Positions 32,394 through 35,604 of a DNA stretch of 35,604 bases are shown here, piece by piece. Origin of the DNA: Clostridiaceae bacterium (GTDB lineage: Bacteria > Bacillota > Clostridia > Oscillospirales > Acutalibacteraceae); contig JAEDGF010000014.1 of assembly GCA_016297645.1 (NCBI GenBank), positions 1 through 35,604 of the forward strand, written 5' to 3'. The notes below the pieces were generated by a model. It had not been told where the DNA came from. It saw only the letters and a program-made list of their open reading frames with translations, and searched no databases. Position numbers and translations under genes: made by a program. Every line of letters begins with the position of its first letter. Within the stretch, counting starts at the first letter, position 1.

Positions 32394-33164
32394 ATGCTTT
32401 TGACTATTGACGCCGGAAATACCAATACTACAATAGGTTTTTACGACGGAAAAGAGCTTGTTTGTACTGCAAGATTATCTACTGATACAAGACGGACGGC
32501 TGAACAGTACGCCGCAGAACTCAGTGCCGTCGCAACACTGAAAAAGGCATCTCTTGACGGAGTTACGGGGGCGATAATAAGCTCGGTGGTTCCGGAACTG
32601 ACGGCAACCCTGAAAAAAGCTGTCAGTATTGTCTGCGGTGTGAATGCAAAGGTACTCGGACCGGGGTTGAAAAACGGGTTGAACATAAAAATAGACAATC
32701 CCGCACAGCTTGGAGCTGATCTCGTTGCAGGCGCAGTTGCCGCGATATCATCTTACGAGCTTCCATGTCTTGTTATGGATCTCGGTACGGCGACAAAAAT
32801 CAGTGTGATAGATGCCGATGGGGTATACCGCGGATGTACGATTTCAGCCGGTGTTGCCATTTCACTCGATGCACTTGCGAATTCCGCCGCACAGCTTCCG
32901 ACCGTAAATCTTGATGTGGATGTCTGTCCGGCATACGGCACCAATACAGTGACCAGTATGCAGGCAGGTATAATTCTCGGTACCGCCGCAATGCTTGACG
33001 GACTGTGCGAGAGAATCGAAGAAAATCTCGGTCAGCCGATAAAAACGGTTGTTTCCACCGGAGGATTCTCACGCGAAATTACAAAACACTGCCGTCGCCG
33101 TCATACCTGCGACCCGGATCTTATATTGCGCGGACTCAGAATCATTTACGAAAAAAACGCCTGA
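32394..33164 (+). CDS. coaX: Type III pantothenate kinase
   Basis: A 256-residue CoaX, phosphorylating pantothenate in the first step of CoA synthesis. The ASKHA-fold phosphate motif is LTIDAGNTNTTIGFYDG (residues 3-19). Later come GADLVAGAVAA, MDLGTATKISVID and AGVAISLDAL, the family motifs 2-4. The ATG at 32394 sits 7 bases after GGGAGGA. Type III kinases are insensitive to CoA feedback and some require a monovalent cation. It is co-transcribed with a pantothenate-type ECF component, matching uptake with activation. Confidence 0.96.
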   Translation: MLLTIDAGNTNTTIGFYDGKELVCTARLSTDTRRTAEQYAAELSAVATLKKASLDGVTGAIISSVVPELTATLKKAVSIVCGVNAKVLGPGLKNGLNIKIDNPAQLGADLVAGAVAAISSYELPCLVMDLGTATKISVIDADGVYRGCTISAGVAISLDALANSAAQLPTVNLDVDVCPAYGTNTVTSMQAGIILGTAAMLDGLCERIEENLGQPIKTVVSTGGFSREITKHCRRRHTCDPDLILRGLRIIYEKNA

Positions 33165-33220
33165 AAAAGTACTATCGCCGTATCACCTTGGGGTGAACGG
33201 CAGAAAAGGAAGGTATATAT

Positions 33221-33868
33221 ATGAACCAAAAACAGACGAAAAAGGACAGCAGATCGCTGCTTGCCTTTATTCAGTTCTCGGTGCTGCTTGCGATTGAAAT
33301 TATTTTTTGTTTCACTCCGCTCGGCACTCTCCCCGCACTCGGACCGCTCAGTGCGACTCTTTCCCATGTGCCGGTTATCGTAACGGCAGTCGTAATGGGA
33401 GCGAAATGGGGTAGCGCGATGGGGTTTGCTTTCGGTGCGTGCAGCTTTATCTATTGGACCTTTGTCGCACCCGGCGCTTTCTCGTTTATCTACACTCCGT
33501 TTTACGACCTTGACGGCGGCTTCGGCAATCCCGCAAGTCTGCTGATATGCTTTGTGCCGAGAATCCTTGTCGGACTGGTCGCGGCGCTTCTGTTCAAAAA
33601 ACTTTCGTCAACAAAAATCGGCGAGAGAGGTTCGGCGCTTGTTGCAGGCGCGTGCGGTTCGCTTGCGAACACCGTGCTTGTTCTCGGAGGAATTCTTGTT
33701 TTTTTCTCGTCTGAATATATGGCGGCTGTCGGTGCACAAAAAACGATTTATGCAATCCTCGGTCTTACCGTACTTACAAACGGAATTCCGGAAGCCGTAA
33801 TAGGCGCGCTTGTCGCAGCATTTGTCGCAGTGCCTGTCAAGCGGGCTGTGTCAAAGCATTTCAGCTAA
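33221..33868 (+). CDS. ECF transporter substrate-binding component, probably pantothenate
   Basis: A 215-residue polytopic membrane protein with five to six hydrophobic segments. The family pattern is FTPLGTLPALGPLSATLSHVPVIV near the N-terminus, then GAKWGSAMGFAFGACSF, and NGIPEAVIGALVAAF near the end. Lying 56 bases after coaX in the same transcription unit, it is most likely a PanT-type component that captures pantothenate for the shared EcfAA'T module, which is not in the window. Substrate is inferred from context, so confidence in the vitamin is lower than in the fold. Confidence 0.82.
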   Translation: MNQKQTKKDSRSLLAFIQFSVLLAIEIIFCFTPLGTLPALGPLSATLSHVPVIVTAVVMGAKWGSAMGFAFGACSFIYWTFVAPGAFSFIYTPFYDLDGGFGNPASLLICFVPRILVGLVAALLFKKLSSTKIGERGSALVAGACGSLANTVLVLGGILVFFSSEYMAAVGAQKTIYAILGLTVLTNGIPEAVIGALVAAFVAVPVKRAVSKHFS

Positions 33869-33887
33869 AAATATCAGCTTAACAGTT

Positions 33888-33922
33888 AAAGCCCGGAGGA
33901 AAGTAATTCCGCCGGGCTTTTT
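33888..33922. terminator. Terminator between the ECF component and nrdR
   Basis: AAAGCCCGG (33888-33896) pairs with CCGGGCTTT (33912-33920), with an inner GGAA/TTCC and T5 to the right. It serves the rightward operon best and may also act on nrdR from the other side. Confidence 0.8.
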
Positions 33923-33935
33923 AAATTCAAAGCTT

Positions 33936-34391
33936 TTATTTGTTTGAGATAAGGTGATTAAGCTCGTCCAAAAATGAGTGAATGTCATTAAAATCGCGGT
34001 ATACGGAGGCGAAACGGACATACGCTATTTCGTCGATTGCGCGGAGCTTATCGAGAGCCATTTCACCTACCGTGACCGAGGTGACTTCGCGTTCAAGCGA
34101 ATTTTGAAGCTGACTTTCGATTTCATCTATTGCATTTTCGAGCGTTTCAAGAGAAACCGGGCGCTTTTCGCAGGCGCGAAGCATACCGCTGAGCAGCTTG
34201 TTGCGGTCAAATACCTGCCGGGATTTGTCGCGCTTTATAATAATTACCGGCTGGCTTTCTATTGCTTCATATGTTGTAAATCTTTTTTTGCAGCTCATGC
34301 ATTCCCGTCTGCGGCGGATCCGCTGACCGTCGTCTGCCGGACGCGAATCGATTACCTTGCTTTCGGGATAAAGGCAATACGGACATTTCAT
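33936..34391 (-). CDS. nrdR: Transcriptional repressor NrdR
   Basis: A 151-residue NrdR, the ATP/dATP-sensing repressor of ribonucleotide reductase genes. The N-terminal zinc ribbon has Cys3, Cys6, Cys31 and Cys34 (CPYC...CMSC), and an ATP-cone domain follows (VIIIKRDKSRQVFDRNKLLSGM, VRFASVYRDF). Length and motifs are canonical. No nrd genes are in the window, so its targets are elsewhere. It is monocistronic or the last gene of a leftward unit; the upstream 191 bases hold a short direct repeat. Confidence 0.97.
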   Translation of the reverse strand: MKCPYCLYPESKVIDSRPADDGQRIRRRRECMSCKKRFTTYEAIESQPVIIIKRDKSRQVFDRNKLLSGMLRACEKRPVSLETLENAIDEIESQLQNSLEREVTSVTVGEMALDKLRAIDEIAYVRFASVYRDFNDIHSFLDELNHLISNK

Positions 34392-34482
34392 AATGATACC
34401 TACCTGTTTGATTTTTCGTTTTGTGAGCCAAAGTAAAACGGCACGGCGAAACGCCTTTCAATTGCGTTACCGGACATTGTGC

Positions 34483-34514
34483 GTTGCAGTGCTTTCAGCC
34501 ATACTGTTGCAGTG
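34483..34514. repeat. Direct repeat GTTGCAGTG, 23 bp apart, upstream of nrdR
   Basis: GTTGCAGTG occurs at 34483-34491 and 34506-34514, two helical turns apart, about 95-120 bases upstream of the nrdR start. It does not resemble the known NrdR box. A regulatory role is only a possibility. Confidence 0.3.
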
Positions 34515-34582
34515 AACCGATTGCATATGAAAAAAATACAGACCTGCTTTTGCAGCTGAGATAATATTCTATCACAGAAAAA

Positions 34583-35368
34583 TCATAAATTCAACATCAA
34601 ATTGAGGGCATTGAACGAGTCTTTTACTTCACTTTCTTCCTTATAAGAGTGGTTGTAAAGCTCGATTATAAGTCCTCCGTCGTATCCGACTGATTTCAGT
34701 TTTGAGAACAATGCTTCAAAATTATATTTTCCGCTGCAAGGCGGTATGCAGTCCTTTTCATCATTAAAATCGCTCAAATGGATATGCTTTATAAAAGGGG
34801 AGAGCCTGTCGATAATGTCCTGTGCATCCGCTCCGGCGCGGCGAGCCTGTTTGATGTCGAGCGTTATTCCGAAGTTTTCTCCGACCGCGTTACTCATCCT
34901 TTCGAGATAATCTGCTGTCTGCGCTTTGAAATGAACGACATTCTCCTGACAGAGCGTAACGCCGTATTCTCTGCCGATATCGGACAGCAGCGCAAAACGC
35001 CTGAAATGTTCTTCATCCGGTATTGAACAGATATCCTTTGCTCCGTGAAGCGTTAAAATATTTGCTCCGAAAAGACGGCATATCTCAAAATATCTCTTGT
35101 AGAGAGGAATAGAGTCGTTAAATCTTCGAATGTACGGACTGAAAAGAAAAGTGTTTTCCATGAAGCTTGTAAACGGATGCACGGCAATAATTTGAACGCC
35201 AGCGCTGTCTGCTTTTTCTTTTATCTGTTTTACGAATGCTTCTTCAAGCTCACTTGGCGCGCAGATGAACAGCTCCGCATATTTGCAGCCGGTAAGGCAA
35301 ACCTTGTCAAAGGAGATTTCCGTTTCGACAGGGTAGAAGCACGATGATGATATTCCCAACTTAAACAT
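34583..35368 (-). CDS. Sugar phosphate isomerase/epimerase-like TIM-barrel protein
   Basis: A 261-residue protein of the AP-endonuclease-2/xylose-isomerase-like TIM-barrel group. Metal-ligand positions are visible: Glu in CQENVVHF, Asp in TLDIKQARRAG, His in HIHLSDFND and Glu in GLIIELYNH. Family members isomerise or epimerise sugars, or act as hydroxypyruvate isomerase or myo-inosose dehydratase; the substrate here is unknown. I start at ATG 35368 because GGGGT lies about 8 bases upstream and the protein then opens MFKLGISSSCF, as in the family; the longer frame would run into the tRNA terminator region. No sugar genes adjoin. Confidence 0.85.
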   Translation of the reverse strand: MFKLGISSSCFYPVETEISFDKVCLTGCKYAELFICAPSELEEAFVKQIKEKADSAGVQIIAVHPFTSFMENTFLFSPYIRRFNDSIPLYKRYFEICRLFGANILTLHGAKDICSIPDEEHFRRFALLSDIGREYGVTLCQENVVHFKAQTADYLERMSNAVGENFGITLDIKQARRAGADAQDIIDRLSPFIKHIHLSDFNDEKDCIPPCSGKYNFEALFSKLKSVGYDGGLIIELYNHSYKEESEVKDSFNALNLMLNL

Positions 35369-35504
35369 TTTATCAACCCCAATAATGCTGAAAACACTTA
35401 AAATAAAAAATTGAAGCGGTGAAAAAATAACCGAAGAACGGAACGATTGTGGCAATAAAAAAACAGCAGGTACTAAGAATGTAATACTTGAAAAAGAAAT
35501 GCCG

Positions 35505-35535
35505 GAAAAAAGAAAAAGCTGCACAAAAGTGCAGC
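35505..35535 (-). terminator. Terminator of the tRNA-Lys transcript
   Basis: On the minus strand, GCTGCAC-TTTT-GTGCAGC (35535 down to 35518) is followed by TTTTTCTTTTTT, 7 bases after the tRNA 3' CCA. Confidence 0.9.
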
Positions 35536-35542
35536 CAATCTT

Positions 35543-35604
35543 TGGTGATCCAGCGGAGATTCGAACTCCGGACACCCTGCTTAAAAGGCAGGTGCTCTGC
35601 CGGC
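35543..35604 (-). tRNA. tRNA-Lys(UUU), 5' part beyond window
   Basis: The minus strand reads GGCAGAGCACCTGCC, then the anticodon arm CCTGC-CTTTTAA-GCAGG with anticodon TTT, the T arm CGGAG-TTCGAAT-CTCCG, and an acceptor 3' half CTGGATC-A with encoded CCA. The 5' acceptor strand and part of the D arm lie beyond the window end. Confidence 0.95.

Noticed and set aside
33172..33200. TCACC/GGTGA hairpin between coaX and the ECF component as a terminator
   Set aside because: The stem is 5-6 bp with no T-run, and the downstream gene has no separate promoter; treated as within one operon.

Overview
The window looks like core chromosome of a low-to-mid GC Clostridia (Firmicutes), most likely an Oscillospirales/Ruminococcaceae-type gut anaerobe. 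Supporting signs are a SAM-I riboswitch on metK, an FMN riboswitch on an ECF substrate-binding component, ftsEX next to a PcsB/EnvC-like M23 protein, a DUF4830 protein, a PucR/CdaR-type regulator, type III pantothenate kinase, NrdR, and strong Shine-Dalgarno sites with some TTG/GTG starts. No phage, insertion sequence, CRISPR array or rRNA was found. Placement below class is an inference from family content.

Left end (1-6.5 kb): a restriction-like gene (EVE-like plus PD-(D/E)XK domains) interrupted by an in-frame amber codon. It converges on a ferrous-iron uptake operon read leftward (feoA, feoB, and an unusually Cys-rich FeoB-associated membrane peptide). Next, also leftward, come a DapA/NanA-family aldolase and a Gfo/Idh/MocA oxidoreductase.

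6.6-15.8 kb, all rightward: a GNAT, an inositol-monophosphatase-like enzyme and a second Gfo/Idh/MocA protein; then rimM-trmD; HPr and uvrC; then rsmD-coaD, a coiled-coil protein, DUF4830 and an RsuA/RluB-family pseudouridine synthase. 16-21.7 kb: a PucR-type regulator, then a cell-wall cluster ftsE-ftsX-M23-S41. The S41 protein seems to lack its catalytic Ser and Lys, and FtsE carries an acidic tail.

21.7-26.7 kb: an AT-rich degenerate repeat, a leftward ComEA-like/metallophosphoesterase pair, DUF378, a nested inverted repeat, metK behind a SAM-I riboswitch, and a RibU-like ECF component behind an FMN riboswitch. Its promoter sits back to back with that of a WYL regulator. 26.7-30.2 kb: WYL regulator, a degenerate phosphopantetheinyl-transferase-like protein and a GH35 beta-galactosidase, coupled by overlapping stop/start codons. 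30.4-35.6 kb: a two-domain parvulin-type foldase, coaX with a pantothenate-type ECF component, nrdR, a TIM-barrel sugar isomerase/epimerase-like protein and a partial tRNA-Lys.

Two themes recur. One is CoA/pantetheine supply: coaD, coaX, the pantothenate-type ECF component, and the PPTase-like gene. The other is envelope maintenance: FtsEX-M23-S41 and the parvulin foldase. Nothing in the window is clearly a new multi-gene system. The best candidates for a second look are the S41 pseudoprotease attached to FtsEX-M23, the WYL/PPTase-like/GH35 operon, the amber-interrupted EVE-nuclease gene, and the structured intergenic elements at 21.7 and 24.3 kb.
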